64,000 nt of DNA from Powellomyces hirtus (lineage: Eukaryota > Chytridiomycota > Chytridiomycetes > Spizellomycetales > Powellomycetaceae): assembly GCA_025526995.1 (NCBI GenBank), contig JAHLKG010000003.1:1550001-1614000 (forward strand). The letters run 5' to 3'. Each line of letters begins with the position of its first letter. The first letter of the stretch is position 1. Made by a program: the position numbers and the translations under genes. The notes beneath the pieces are model-generated. The model worked only from the letters and a program-made list of their open reading frames with translations. It did no database searches and was not told the origin of the DNA. This document shows positions 53,654 to 64,000 of this stretch, one piece after another.

Positions 53654-55923
53654 ATGGCATATTCCGACTCTGCCACCACCACTTGTCCACCTGCGTCGCT
53701 CGAACCTACCACCACCCACCATTGGACCGTCTCTCATATTGAGGACGATATCCTGGCGGATGATGTAAGGATTCTAACTTGTTTTCCTACCTGGTTGTTC
53801 CCACTCCCCGCAGTTTCAGTCCCTTCCCATTGACAGTTCCAGGCTGGTTGTTGCAGTTCTTACTTTTCTTTTTCTTTCTTCTTTCGCCTTCTATTCGCGT
53901 CTTTGATCTTTTCCTCTTGTCTCGCCCTTGATCTTCTTTCTTTCTCTGTCACGTTGAAAAGATGTCTGAAGAAGAGATGGAGTTTTCATTCCGAGACATG
54001 GTCAAGGTGAGTGTGCGGGTCGACAGACAAAACGCTCAATAGCAACATTTGACATGCATCACTAACTTGTGGGTCGCGGGCATCTTGTAGGTTGACTGGG
54101 CAACAGACGGCGAATCCCCAGTCCTTACTGAAGCGGAACCATCGGAACCGCTTCTCGCGCAATCGCTTCTCGCGCAACTCGAACCCCCCGTAGATTCAGG
54201 ACTCCATGAAATTAAGTCCGGTTCACCCGAATCATTGCCTTCTGACTCCGGATGCTCTGTTCCTGTTGTCTGCGTGTCCGCTGCGGATGCGGTCGAGCCC
54301 AAAGCGACATTGGATGAAGAGGAGAGTTTGGAATCGTCCTCTGGAGACCTGTACAGCTCCGCGTTCCTCAGTGATGGCCGAGAAGATATCGAGACGAATG
54401 AGTCCGATGCCGACACCGTCATGGAAGACTCCGGCATCATGAGCGAATCTGGTCTGGCCGTCGGGCCGCAACGTGCGTGTGCGGACTCGTGGGACTATTC
54501 CGAGATGGAGGTTGCAATTGCTCTCGCTGCGCACCGTGCACAACAGTCTGCCACTCCGGAAATCAATCCCGCAGCAAATGCGGCTCCCGATACCACTCCG
54601 CAGAAACCCACCTTACTGTTAACCGGACGTTCTGACCTCGGTTCACAAGTCTCGGTTCCATTCCTTCCGTATTTCAAGATTCATACGCTCTCATCCCAGC
54701 CCCGTTCGGAGACCCCAGACTTGGTGCTCCACGCAACTGACTTCAGCTCACTATTCCAGGCGGTTATGACCGGCAGTCTTGTCGATCAAGCAGACATCGC
54801 TCCTGGCAAGTTTCTTGTGGTTGTAGCTCACAAGAAAGACGTCGATTCGGTCCGTCGCATGCTACAATACAGCCAAGTCGAGTACATCGCCGGTGGGCAA
54901 AATGGTTTGTGGACGATGGACGAGGTCAGCCGATGGGGACGCCGCGACATTCTGCGTCTGTTTGGCAAATATGGGGCAACACCTGTCAAACGAAGTTGGT
55001 TCAATGGCGAGTTTTGGAACTACGCGAGATGGTACAAGGTTGGCATGCTGTCCTTCGTAATCGCTCTCATCATTGGCTGTATGGCGGGAGTGTACTTGTG
55101 TGCCATGCAACCGACGTCTACTACGCCTCATGTGCAGCAGCCGGCAGAAAGATTGCAGCAAGAAACTGTGCCTTCTGTCACCGTCGCAATGACATCAGTG
55201 TCGAGCCTTCCAACTCCCACCGAGATACCTGGGATCACCGCCTCGCCTACTCCGTCCTTGTTGATTCCTACCACTGGTCTTGAGCCGGAGACTCACACAG
55301 ATGCAGCGGAACTGATCACCGAAACTTCTATCGTGAAAGCGGTGACATACGCCGTGGATCCAAGTAGGTTTCGATACACCACCCACCGCAACCCCCAAGA
55401 CTGAGTCGATACGTTCCTTGTGCGCCTTTGATTGATCTCACTGAATTCTTGCTCTATCACAGCGGTCTTTACGCACACGCGGGAAGAGGTTGTGCTCATC
55501 AATTCCCGTCCGCGTCGGGTAAGATACTGGATCGAGGACGAACTCCGGACCACCGATGATGTCTTTGCGAGTATTGTGGCGTTCGTGGAACAGGAAACAT
55601 TCAACGGCAAACCTGATGATGCCAACGAAGGCGAAGAGAAACTAGGTTCCAACATGACCGCGGTCCCAACCGAAGCGTCTCAGACGAAGACAGCGAAAGC
55701 AACAACCAGTGTCTCGGCTTCCTCAATCACTGCATTCCAGATTGCAGCCCGCCAAGTCTACCAGGACCTCTATGCGAGCGCACTGAACCGCTGGCACCGT
55801 GGGATGGCGATTTTTAAAGCCAGGTTGAGCGATCTTCTCGTTGCGGCTCGCGAGAGAATCAAATTGTACCTCCCACTACGGCGACTGGCCGCTGCTAACG
55901 CTGGCCCTGCTCCCGCTCCTTGA
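53654..55923 (+). CDS. Single-pass membrane protein of unknown family
   Basis: Four exons, all in phase: 53654-53764, 53962-54006, 54091-55363 and 55463-55923 (629 residues). Exon 2 is only 45 nt (MSEEEMEFSFRDMVK). The N-terminal 180 residues are acidic and Ser-rich. A more structured part follows (GKFLVVVAHKKDVDSVRRML, then QYSQVEYIAGGQNGLWTMDE). It ends at one membrane span, VGMLSFVIALIIGCMAGVYL, with WNYARWYK just before it. The far side starts with a Ser/Thr/Pro-rich stretch (possibly O-glycosylated). It ends with a basic amphipathic tail (RLSDLLVAARERIKLYLPLR). There is no signal peptide, so the span may act as a signal anchor. I cannot name the family or the membrane. Confidence 0.75.
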
Positions 55924-56666
55924 AGCGACGCCTCCTTTCTCCGTTTTGGATCCTCGCGCACATTGTCGAGGGTCCCGTATCGCTGGCTTCTTACAACTGT
56001 TTTGCATCTGTTTCCTGTAGATTCTTTCTGTTTCTCTGGCTTTCCACTCCCCGGCGTTGGGTTTTCTTGCTTTGTTGTGGTCCTACTATTAGCTATTCTC
56101 TCTCCGGCGTGCGCTTTGTATACCTTCTCCCCGCGCTTGAGCCTTTGGTTTTTGTTGGCTAGTCCTTTGTTTTGTTCAGTCAGTATCCGAAAATCAAAAC
56201 CCCAATATATACATGTCATCGAGATCTTCACGGTTGCATCTGCGCAAATCAGACACGGCATGATCGAAGAGACGACATTTTCATGAAAGAAAACCATATA
56301 TTTTTTAGAGCACCACATCGTGTTCCCACCGAACAACGAATTGTGTGAAGATGAGGAGTGTACCGTTTCATGAAAGAAAACCATATATTTTTTAGAGCAA
56401 CACATCGTGTTCCCACCGAACAACGAATTGTGTGAAGATGAGGAGTGTACCGCGACTCGCAGGTAAAACAAACCAAATCGGGTGAAAACACCATGAGAAG
56501 AATAACAGAAGAAGAAAACTAAACAAAACAAAGAAAAAGAAAGCAAAAAGGCGCAGAAACTCCTAAAAACCCCTCAGCTCTCCACTCTCCATCTCCAACC
56601 CCAACCACCCATATCCTCTTGACGACCACGTCGTCCAGCATTCCAATCGAAGAGGACAACCCAACT
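55924..56666. other. Convergent intergenic region
   Basis: The region lies between the membrane-protein stop and the stop of the GATA gene. Beyond the 88-bp repeat it holds pyrimidine-rich DNA (55930-56180) and an A-rich stretch (56500-56550) near the GATA 3' end. No gene seen. Confidence 0.65.
56281..56456. repeat. Near-perfect 88-bp tandem duplication
   Basis: CATGAAAGAAAACCATATAT starts at 56281 and again at 56369, 88 bp apart. The copies agree almost base for base (AGCACCACATC against AGCAACACATC) through TGAAGATGAGGAGTGTACCG, after which they part. It is a recent duplication in the 3' intergenic region. Confidence 0.93.
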
Positions 56667-58207
56667 TTAGCACTGTTGTTCTTGACACTGGGGCGCAAGG
56701 GCATGGACGTGCGCATGGGCAGCAGCATCCTCCACTGCCACCGCCTCAATATGGTCCTTGACGAACGCGACCTGCATTTCCAATGTCCTAAGCAACCGAC
56801 GCGCGTCTGCAAGGGGCAGTTGGACAACCTTGTGCTTGAAGCGCGCAGCGTGGGGGTTCATGGCCGTCTGCGATTGGGGTTGGATTTGGTGGAGTTCCGG
56901 GGCCGAGGTTGCCGAAGCGTTCGATGCGCGGCGGGCAGTCGTGCTGGGGTTGGTGGTAGCAGTGGTGGTAAAGGTAGTAGGCACAGCAGGAACGACAGCG
57001 GCCGGGGTGGGCGTGGCTGCTATTGTTGTGATGATGGGAGTGTTGACTGGTGAGGGTTGGAGTGCTGGGAGAGACGCGGGGACGGTTGTGTTGTTGATTG
57101 TGATGGCTGAGATGGTGGAAGTGGAGGGAGTGGCTGTCGTCGTCAATGTGGTCATCGTAGCAGGCTTGTCCTTGTGGCGCACGTTGGCTGGGCGGTGACA
57201 TTGGTATTGCTTGAAGTACAGACCTGATGGGAAACAAAGAAACGAATTAGATGTTGGATAACCACAATTTCCGGGTTCCGGGTGTTTGTTCACTTACCAC
57301 ACGCATTGCACAGACTGTGACGCTTATCCGCAGTCCTTCTCCACAGGGGTGTGCGATGAGTTCCACAATTGAAGCAGGTGAGGTTACGAGTGTTTTCCCT
57401 CATCTTCTTGCGTTCCGCCTTGGTGAGGTTGCTCGTATCGAAACCCAGCAACTGAGAGAGCGCGTCCTTGCCAGTCATCTTCTTGGTCTTTGTGGACTTA
57501 GTTTCGTGTTGTTTCTGCTGCTGCTGTTGTTGATGAAGAACGAGATTCTGCGCCAACCGAGCTGCATGCGCGAGGGTGTCGACAGCGGGTCGAGACAGCT
57601 GGTCCGTTTCAAGCTTCACATTGTCGTTGCCGCAGTTATTGTTGTTCGAAATGAAAAGGGGGAAGGAGCTGTTGGGCGGTGGGGACGTGATCATCCCCGC
57701 GGGCAAAGGAATGCTCGTGTCATCCAAGAAGCGGTGGTCAAATGGCCAGTCTGGGGACGAGTGGGTCGGGCTGAGAGCAGCCGTGTAGCTTCCAGGTGGA
57801 GATGGGATGGTCTGCTGATGCTGAATGTCGGTGTTGATGTTGTCCAATTGCCAAAAGGTGTTCTGTTGAGCAAACACAGCTGCGGCAACACCGACATTCA
57901 GGCCACTGTTGGCAGACACATCCGCGGCGGGAGCCACCAACGGGAATAAGTTGTGGTTCGAGGTAGGGCTGCTAAAGTCGCAAAAGTCGGTAAAGATGCT
58001 CGTCAGAGCTGCGGCAGTGGTTGATGTGGTTGCTGTTGTAGCGGGCTCGTGATCAGGCGTGGAACTGCTGTCGGAGATTGGACTACCGGGTTCGAGAGAA
58101 GGCACAGAGGACCAAGGCATAGTCATGTTGTCGCTGTTTGATGCAAACAGGTAAGAGGGCCAGTCGGCGGGCGGCGACCCGTAGAGCGTGTCGTTACTGT
58201 AAGACAT
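56667..58207 (-). CDS. GATA-type zinc finger transcription factor
   Basis: Two exons, 58207-57298 and 57223-56667 (488 residues). The 74-nt intron splits the zinc finger in the glycine codon right after its last cysteine. The finger is C278-x2-C281-x18-C300-x2-C303: CFNCGTHRTPLWRRTADKRH then SLCNACGLYFKQYQ and a basic tail. The 18-residue loop puts it in the minority fungal GATA class; most have 17. It would bind GATA sites in the nucleus. The N-terminus is Ser/Thr/Pro- and Asn-rich with a Gln run (HQQQQQQKQ), likely activation region. A helix near the C-terminus (LPLADARRLLRTLEMQVAFV) looks conserved. Regulated pathway not readable; fungal GATA factors act in nitrogen, iron or light control. 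Confidence 0.92.
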
Positions 58208-59351
58208 ATTTGCTTCGTGCGACGGTAAAAAAGGTGGCGAGGCAGTCAGAGGGCCGGTCTTGGGAAAGATGTGTGTGTTTCGATGCGGGTTTTTTGTTGG
58301 GAGATTCAGTGATGTTGCAGGCAGGGGGAGTTTTCAGTCCGGCTGTAGAGGCGTATGATATCGTCGCAGATCCGAAGTCAAGAGGATAGTATCGTTAAAA
58401 TGTTTCAACGTGGATGTCGTTGATGTGTCGTAATAAAAGCCGGGGTTCAGTCGCAGTCGCAGCCAACGTGTTCGCCAGATACAGTGAAGAAAAAGTATGC
58501 CATCTGAAAGCTTATGATACTTGAAAAAAGGAATAATGAAGGTTTCTTCTTAAGAATTCGAGTCCGGTGTGGTGGATGTCGAATATCGTTTAAGAATGGG
58601 GATCCACCTCGACACGGTCAATGAAGGTGGGGTTCACTCCGGAAATATGCAGGGTGATAGAAGACGTTCTTCCAACTCGCGGCGCTCGGCTAGGTGGAGC
58701 GGGAGGGGAGAGACGTATGGCGGGCCGACGAAAATATTGAGTATGCAAGCAAGAAACGAGGAGGGGCGGAAAGATGAGCACAACACCCCCGGGGAAACGA
58801 ATTCGATATGGCGGTGTGTTAAAGCAGAAAACACTCTGTCCGTCCGAGTGTTGAGAGGCAACGGTTGTGTGTCAAAAACAACCGAAGATTCGACGTAAGC
58901 TTTACGAGAAAAAAAAAACTTGGGAACGTAAAACCAACTGCCAGTGGGCCAGAAAGAGTGGGGGGTGCGGCGGGGGCAGGGTCGCTCTTTGTGTGATGTG
59001 GGACCTGAGGCGCGGGGACTTTTTTCGGGGGGGGGAGGGGGGTTACTCCTGGGCTTCGGTGGCTTTCTGCCTGCCGGAAGAACTCGTATAGTAGTATTCA
59101 CCGTCACACTACTCTCTCGATTTCACACCCTGTTCTGCTGAAGTGAGAAACCTTTTGGCACACCTCGTATCCCACGTTCACGTGCGTGGCTTTGAAACCA
59201 GTGACTCATCAAACGAGTGTTGAATTGGGGGCCGTGGGACAGCGTGGACAGCCCTCCGCTATTCGGTGCAACCATGGAGTCTTAAAAACGTTATCTGCAT
59301 TACGGCGTACTCATATAATTTATGTGTGACGCTTACATTATCATTTCATCA
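58208..59351. other. Upstream region of the GATA gene
   Basis: About 1.1 kb with no supported gene. The proximal part should contain the GATA promoter. G runs occur at about 59029-59041. The short frames on either strand lack motifs. Confidence 0.6.
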
Positions 59352-59423
59352 GCCCGGTTAGCTCAATCGGCAGAGCGTGAGGCTTTTAACCTCAAGGCTG
59401 CGGGTTCGAGACCCGCATCGGGC
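59352..59423 (+). tRNA. tRNA-Lys (anticodon UUU)
   Basis: A 72-nt cloverleaf with no intron. The acceptor stem pairs GCCCGGT with ATCGGGC (one G-T type pair). The D arm is GCTCAATCGGCAGAGC, with an A box. The anticodon stem TGAGG/CCTCA encloses loop CTTTTAA, anticodon TTT at 59385-59387. The T arm is GCGGGTTCGAGACCCGC with the B box GGTTCGAGACC. It decodes AAA and AAG lysine codons. CCA is not encoded, as expected in eukaryotes. Confidence 0.97.
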
Positions 59424-59429
59424 TTTTTT
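59424..59429 (+). terminator. RNA polymerase III T-run terminator
   Basis: TTTTTT directly follows the tRNA-Lys acceptor stem and is the usual pol III stop signal. Confidence 0.9.
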
Positions 59430-59726
59430 GTTCTCCGCCTCTTCGACTCACTCATTTTGTGTCCATTTGTTAGCGCAAAGGTCCCAACAGAGGAATCAAG
59501 GAGCTGTTTCCAGCTGACGCTCTGGCGCAACCAGATATCATAATGCCACGATAGAAATATTTTGGTAGTTTTCCAAATTGCTGTATGTAACTAAACTGAT
59601 GACAATACTTCGATAGTATCTGGATAAAAAAAAGGTATAACTGCTACTGAGAAGTGACTGTGATCTGATTCTACATATCGATACGGCCGGAATGACTATT
59701 GCTGAGTGAATTGTGATGAGATATAT
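59430..59726. other. Spacer between tRNA-Lys and pICln
   Basis: About 300 bp, AT-leaning, with an A run near 59626. It includes the 3' end of the reverse pICln transcript. No gene seen. Confidence 0.6.
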
Positions 59727-60679
59727 CTATCGCTGCATGTCTTCATCAGCGTCCGCGAACTGGTCAGCAGGGCGCGTGGAAGGAGCAGGACGCCAAGCAG
59801 TAGACCCGGCGTTCCCCAGTGGGTTGGGACCCTCAAAGACAGAGTCCAAGTGTGCCAAAGCCGCCTGTAAATGGAAAGACGACAAGGCGTAAGGACTCGT
59901 GCATGAGGAACCTCCGCAGCGCAAGCGCTTACTTACTTGTTGCAGCTCGTTCAACTCCTCCGGGTCATTGCTAGGATAGATCCAATCTCCACTCTCGTCT
60001 TGCCCATCCAAATCAGCATCTGGATCAGGGTGAAGCGCAGCGCAAGACGAAATGGCCTGGTAAATGGCGTCCACTAACCAACAAAAACCGTCCCAGATCA
60101 GTCAGTGTCCCAAGTCCAGTACCGTGCAGACAGAATCAAATGATAACATACAAGCAGCAACGTCGTCAGGCACTAGTCTGAATTCTGGAGTTATCTCTTC
60201 ATCCTCGTCTTCCTCCGCGCTGCCGTTCATTTGCATAGCCGCCGAGTCCAGCTGTCCGTAGATATGCGCCAAATTCCCAACTTCATTGCCTCCACGCGAA
60301 ATGGCGTGGATGCCAATAGAGGGGTAGTCAATTCCCACGCAGACGGATGTCGTAGGGTTGAAAAAGAAGATGCGACTAAATGTAAACGGAGATCAGGCTT
60401 CACTTTCCGCTTGAGTTGCGCACAAACATAAGATACCTACGAGTCGGTTATATACAGATCGCCCTTACCAGGCAGCAGGCCTGTTGAGAGGGCAGGTTCA
60501 AAGATTAGGGAGACGTTGCGTTGACAATGGCGGACCGTGGGTGTTGTGTTGGCTGTTGTGATGGCTGTTGTTGGGGAGGTGGCCTCGCCGTTTGCATCAG
60601 TGGTGGAGGGCAGCACGCCTGGCCACGCATGGTCCGGAGTGATAAGGTCCGGCAGTTGAGAGGTGATTGTAATGGTCAT
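59727..60679 (-). CDS. pICln (Sm-protein assembly chaperone / methylosome subunit)
   Basis: Four exons: 60679-60441, 60375-60152, 60073-59937 and 59864-59727 (245 residues). The start MTITITSQLPDLITPDHAWP was preferred over an ATG 45 codons upstream that adds a non-homologous stretch. The PH-like fold reads LLPGKGDLYITDS|RIFFFNPTTSVCVGIDYPSI, then GIHAISR, and LAHIYGQLD. The acidic loop is AEEDEDEEITPEFRLVPDD. The helix LDAIYQAISSCAALHPDPDA is the pICln hallmark, followed by ADLDGQDESGDWIYP. pICln binds Sm proteins with the PRMT5 methylosome before snRNP assembly, mainly in the cytosol. Calling it a chloride channel regulator is historical. Many yeasts lack it. Confidence 0.9.
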
Positions 60680-60865
60680 TGTTGTGTCGTATGATATGCA
60701 AACAAGAAAATAACGACTGCGAAACTGCGAAGAGGATGGACATGCTCGTGGCGCAGTCTTGTGGCAACTTGTGGCGATTTGGAGCCGTCGGCGTTCACGC
60801 GTTACACTAGTCAACTCAGCGAAATGGAGTTGAGGTACACATAATGCGGGTCATTATTCCTTGAC

Positions 60866-62221
60866 ATGGTAACCTTCCCATTTCGCGTCCTCATCAGCGG
60901 CGCCGGCATTGGTGGTCTGGCAGCCTCCCTGGCTCTCGAAAGGGCCAACCCATCAACAACCGTCACCATCGTCGAACAAGCCCACCAACTCCTACCCGTC
61001 GGTGCAGGGATTCACCCAATGGACTGTCTATCTGCGAGTCCTTGGGCCTGCTTCTGGCACTGCGATCGCGCGGGTGTGCAGCCGCCAAACTGCGAATGTA
61101 CTCGGCCCTGACCCGGTCTCAGTTGAACGAGCCCACTAGGATGAGAGAGAAATACGGATACGAGATGTTGCTGATGGAGTGATGCGGCGGTGAAAGCTGG
61201 GGTGGACGTAAGACTGGGCCATAGAATTACCAACGTCGCGGAAGTCGCCGATAGCAGGGAGGTACTCGCGACGTTCGATGCCCAGCCTCCGTTTACCGCG
61301 GATGTGGTGATAGGCGCTGACGGCTTGCGGTCCGCTATTCGTGCCCAACATTTTGAGGCAGACAAGTCTGCGGCTCCTGTGTACAGCGGCTTCTCCTGTG
61401 TGTTTGGGATCACTAGTGAGATCAACGACGCGAATGAAGGAGAAGTTGTCTGGGTCTTTGACAAGGGGAGAGTCTACGGACGCTGGCCTATGAAAACCAC
61501 CGGCAGTACTGGTATGCCTGCACAGAAACCCTGTCGCCGCCCGATGCAACGGTATCTCATCTCACCTACCTTCGGGCAGGTTCCTCGCTCAAGAAGAATC
61601 ACTTAAAGCAGCCGCCTCCCACGACTCCAAATATCTGTGGTCCAATGACGATGTCAACCATGAAATGCGCCGGCTGCGCGAATCATACCACCCTTACGAC
61701 GTCAACGAGCTGATGGACAAAACCACCCGCGCCATCAAGTTTGGATTGTTCGAAACGACTCTGCCTGGAGCTTACACCAACGGATCAAGAATTTTCTTGT
61801 TGGGTGACAGCGCGCATCCTATGGTGCCGTACGCTGGGCAAGGTAAATGGTACATTTTCAGTTAAACTTGACATATCTATGAGGGTATCTTGTTAGTGTG
61901 GTGATTTGATTCTCTTTTGTTCCGGTAGGTGCAAACCTGGCCACTGAAGACGCCGCCTGTCTCTCCACCCTTCTCGCTAATTGCCGCACCAATAGCTCCA
62001 CTGCTCTCGGGGATGTGGGCAGGCAGTATGAGTAAGCGCGGTCTGAACGCGTCAGCCAAATCGCCCGCTTTGCATCCCAGGACGCCGTCGTGCAAACTTC
62101 CAGCAACCCAGTCTTCAGAACCGTCAATCTGTTCTTGCAGCGCAACATGACCAATTGGCTCATGGATCGCTCCAGTGCTTGGATGTATACCCATCACACA
62201 AAGGTCGTCAGTGGTGTTTGA
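60866..62221 (+). pseudogene. FAD-dependent monooxygenase (salicylate hydroxylase type), broken
   Basis: The start reads MVTFPFRVLISGAGIGGLAA, a good FAD Rossmann motif (G-x-G-x-x-G), and reaches LLPVGAGIH. The frame then fails: the adjacent frame carries SLGLLLALRSRGCAAAKLRM and RMREKYGYEMLLME, then more shifts before KAGVDVRLGHRI and the second FAD motif DVVIGADGLRSAIRAQHF. A further frame change near 61490 precedes QYWYACTE, and the third motif RIFLLGDSAHPMVPYAGQ is split by an intron-like insert before GANLATEDAACL. TAA after GRQYE is followed by more family-like sequence (RSERVSQIARFASQDAV). At least three breaks make a pseudogene far likelier than read errors. The family hydroxylates small aromatics with FAD and NAD(P)H. 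Confidence 0.8.
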
Positions 62222-62491
62222 TGTGGCGCAAGCGTGGTTTGGAAAACTGTTGGAAGCTAAACATAAGATTCACGGTACCACATAGCACACCACATAGCAC
62301 CCGCTGCGTTCCTTTTCAAGTTTTGACTGTTTTGTCTAGTAAATAGATAATTGTATCCTACAAAAGAGGGGCGTGGCACGGTAGGCGAGACTTCACGCCA
62401 AAGGGGGAATGCCAAAATCCGCTCTATCAAATCAAACTCTGGAGAAAGGAGGCTACCAAAATTACATCTAGCGAAAAAAAGTTCCCCTCAT
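62222..62491. other. Spacer between the monooxygenase pseudogene and CYS3
   Basis: About 270 bp between the 3' ends of two convergent genes. A short direct repeat CACATAGCAC occurs at about 62279 and 62289. Nothing else seen. Confidence 0.55.
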
Positions 62492-63900
62492 TCATGGAAT
62501 GGCGGCATCCAGACCCGTCTCGATATCCGCAATCAGGTCCTCCGCGTCCTCAACACCGACACTCAATCGAATCAACGAGTCCGTGACACCGAGAGCCTCA
62601 CGAGCCTCGGGGGTAAGGGACGCGTGGGTCATGACGGCGGGGAGTTCAGCGAGGGATTCGACGCCGCCGAGGGATTCGGCGAGGGCGAACAGTTTCAGGG
62701 TAGAGAGGAACTTGTTGGATGCGTCCAGGTCGCCGTTCTTCAGGCGGAAGGCTACCATGCCGCCAAAACCCTTTTGTTGACGCTTGGCAAGCTCGTGCTG
62801 CTTGTGACTGGCGAGACCGGGGTAGATGACTTCGCCGACCTTAGGGTGAGCTTCGAGGAATTTGGAAACAGCCATGGCGTTTTCTTCGTGACGCTTCATT
62901 CCTAATGATCGAGGAAGACAAGAAGTCAGCAATCATTCAATGCTTCAACTGATAATGCAATGACTTACGCAAGTGCAGGGTCTTCAATCCTCGGTTAGCC
63001 AAGAAGCAGTCAAACGCACTTGGGACACCACCAATTGAGTTCTGGAGGAATCGCAGTTCGTCACGGATCTCGTCGCTGTTGGTGATGGCCATACCCATCA
63101 CGACATCAGAGTGACCGTTGATGTACTTTGTCACCGAGTGAACAACAATGTCGGCGCCGAGTGTGAGCGGGGTCTGGAAGTAGGGGCTCATGAAAGTGTT
63201 GTCGACGACCAGCAGGGCGCCAGGGTGGGAGTGGACAATGTCGGCGACGGCTTGGATGTCTACGAGGCGGAGGGTGGGATTGGCTGAAACAAAAATTGTG
63301 AGCAAACCTGGCTTTTGCAACATTGGGCTTTGCATGCGGAAAATGGAGATTGTCCAAAGAAACTTACTTGGTGTCTCGATCCAAACGATCTTAGTGTTGC
63401 TCTTCATGGCCTTCTTCAAGTTGTTGGGGTCGTACAAGTCCACAAAGTCGACTTCCACGCCGTTGCGCTTGGCGACTTTGGTAAAGTACCGGAAGGTTCC
63501 TCCGTAGGTATCGTTGACGGAGACAACATGGCCGCCCTGACCAACCATGTTCAGGACGGTGGCGGTGGTGACGGATCCGGACGAGAACGCAAGAGCGTAC
63601 TTTCCCTTCTCGAGCGCCGCAACGGCGACCTCGAAAGCGTTACGAGTCGGGTTGCCCGACCGAGAGTAGTCATAGCCTTTGTGGACTCCAGCGGACGACT
63701 GGGCGAATGTGGTGGAGAGACTGAGGGCCGGGATAACGGCGCCGGTGGTTGGGTCTTGGAAGACGCAAGGAGAGAATAGTGTCAATCGGTGTTTCCGTAA
63801 TTTGTGCTAACAACGCGTAATGCGTGTGTGGCTCACCAGGCTCCTGTCCGGCATGCACGGCCAGCGTTCCGAATCCAGCAGCAGCTTTTGAGTTGGTCAT
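62492..63900 (-). CDS. CYS3: Cystathionine gamma-lyase
   Basis: Four exons: 63900-63837, 63754-63368, 63283-62969 and 62901-62492 (391 residues, the normal size). Start MTNSKAAAGFGTLAVHAGQE. Cys/Met PLP-enzyme motifs appear in order: IPALSLSTTFAQSSAGVHKG, YDYSRSGNPTRNAFE, LAFSSGS-x-TTATVLNMV, NDTYGGTFRYFTKVA, VWIETPTNPTL, LLVVDNTFMSPYFQTPL, and the cofactor lysine K203 in VVHSVTKYINGHSDVVMG. RFLQNSIGGVPSAFDCFLAN, RGLKTLHLRM and FALAESLGGVESLAE complete the fold. It splits cystathionine to cysteine, 2-oxobutanoate and ammonia in reverse transsulfuration, in the cytosol. The SVTKYINGHSDVV region and C-terminal SVGVEDAEDLIADIE match fungal Cys3 better than bacterial gamma-synthases. Confidence 0.95.
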
Positions 63901-64000
63901 TGTGAATTAATGGGGATATCGAGCGGAAGTGTAGGAAGCGGGGGAATGAAGATGACCACAGAGGACGTGCGACAAGGAGTTTCTATTTAAACTGCGCTGC
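63901..64000 (-). promoter_or_regulatory. 5' leader and proximal promoter of CYS3
   Basis: The last 100 bp lie upstream of the CYS3 start on the minus strand. On that strand it reads GCAGCGCAGTTTAAATAGAA at the outer edge, containing a TTTAAATAG TATA-like element about 75 bp before the ATG. No clear Met4/Cbf1 CACGTG box falls within the visible part. Confidence 0.5.

Overview
The window is nuclear DNA of a fungus. Protein-coding genes carry short GT-AG introns (about 50-180 nt). Several families are fungal or largely fungal: a Tim54-type import subunit, a DUF1748 protein, a Zn2Cys6 transcription factor, fungalysin and an Sqs1-type G-patch protein. I cannot place the phylum from sequence alone. 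A secreted M36 fungalysin plus Ty3 chromoviruses would suit an early-diverging (chytrid-like) or basidiomycete-like lineage, but this is weak inference.

Bases 1-21,900 are repeat-rich and gene-poor. They begin with AT-rich DNA, a 102-bp direct repeat and a 68-bp tandem array. Next comes a Ty1/copia element (3157-18293) with two 366-bp LTRs, a half-tRNA-Met type primer site and a nearly matching 5-bp target duplication. About 10 kb of other retrotransposon DNA interrupts it and the copia integrase is gone. Inside lie a forward LTR plus gag (5739-6692), a 1488-bp LTR/integrase/chromodomain segment present twice in tandem (6691-9666), a reverse chromovirus cut off inside its reverse transcriptase (9669-13003), and a different reverse Ty3-type element with two LTRs but no RT or integrase (13004-16137). 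All are decayed. The stretch 18.3-21.9 kb holds further diverged duplications and no convincing gene.

Bases 22,000-64,000 are ordinary gene-bearing fungal DNA. In order: secreted fungalysin with an odd Gly/Ala/Asn tail (-); Zn2Cys6 transcription factor (+); Tim54-like import subunit (-); Ctk1/CDK12-type CTD kinase (+, 8 exons); disordered basic protein with repeated R-x-S-x-R motifs (-); U1A/U2B''-type spliceosomal protein with two RRMs (+); DUF1748 protein (-); GNAT acetyltransferase (+); Q-rich protein (-); Sqs1-like G-patch protein (-). A 4-kb gene-poor gap follows (49.7-53.6 kb). Then come a single-pass membrane protein (+), a GATA factor (-), tRNA-Lys(UUU) (+), pICln (-), a broken FAD-monooxygenase (+) and cystathionine gamma-lyase CYS3 (-).

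There are no operons. The genes do not form one pathway, although RNA metabolism is well represented: CTD kinase, U1A/U2B'', Sqs1 and pICln (Sm-protein chaperone). I found no CRISPR array, prokaryotic feature or biosynthetic cluster. The most unusual material is the layered retrotransposon complex. Gene models were built by hand from splice sites and reading-frame phase, and every listed multi-exon model closes in frame.
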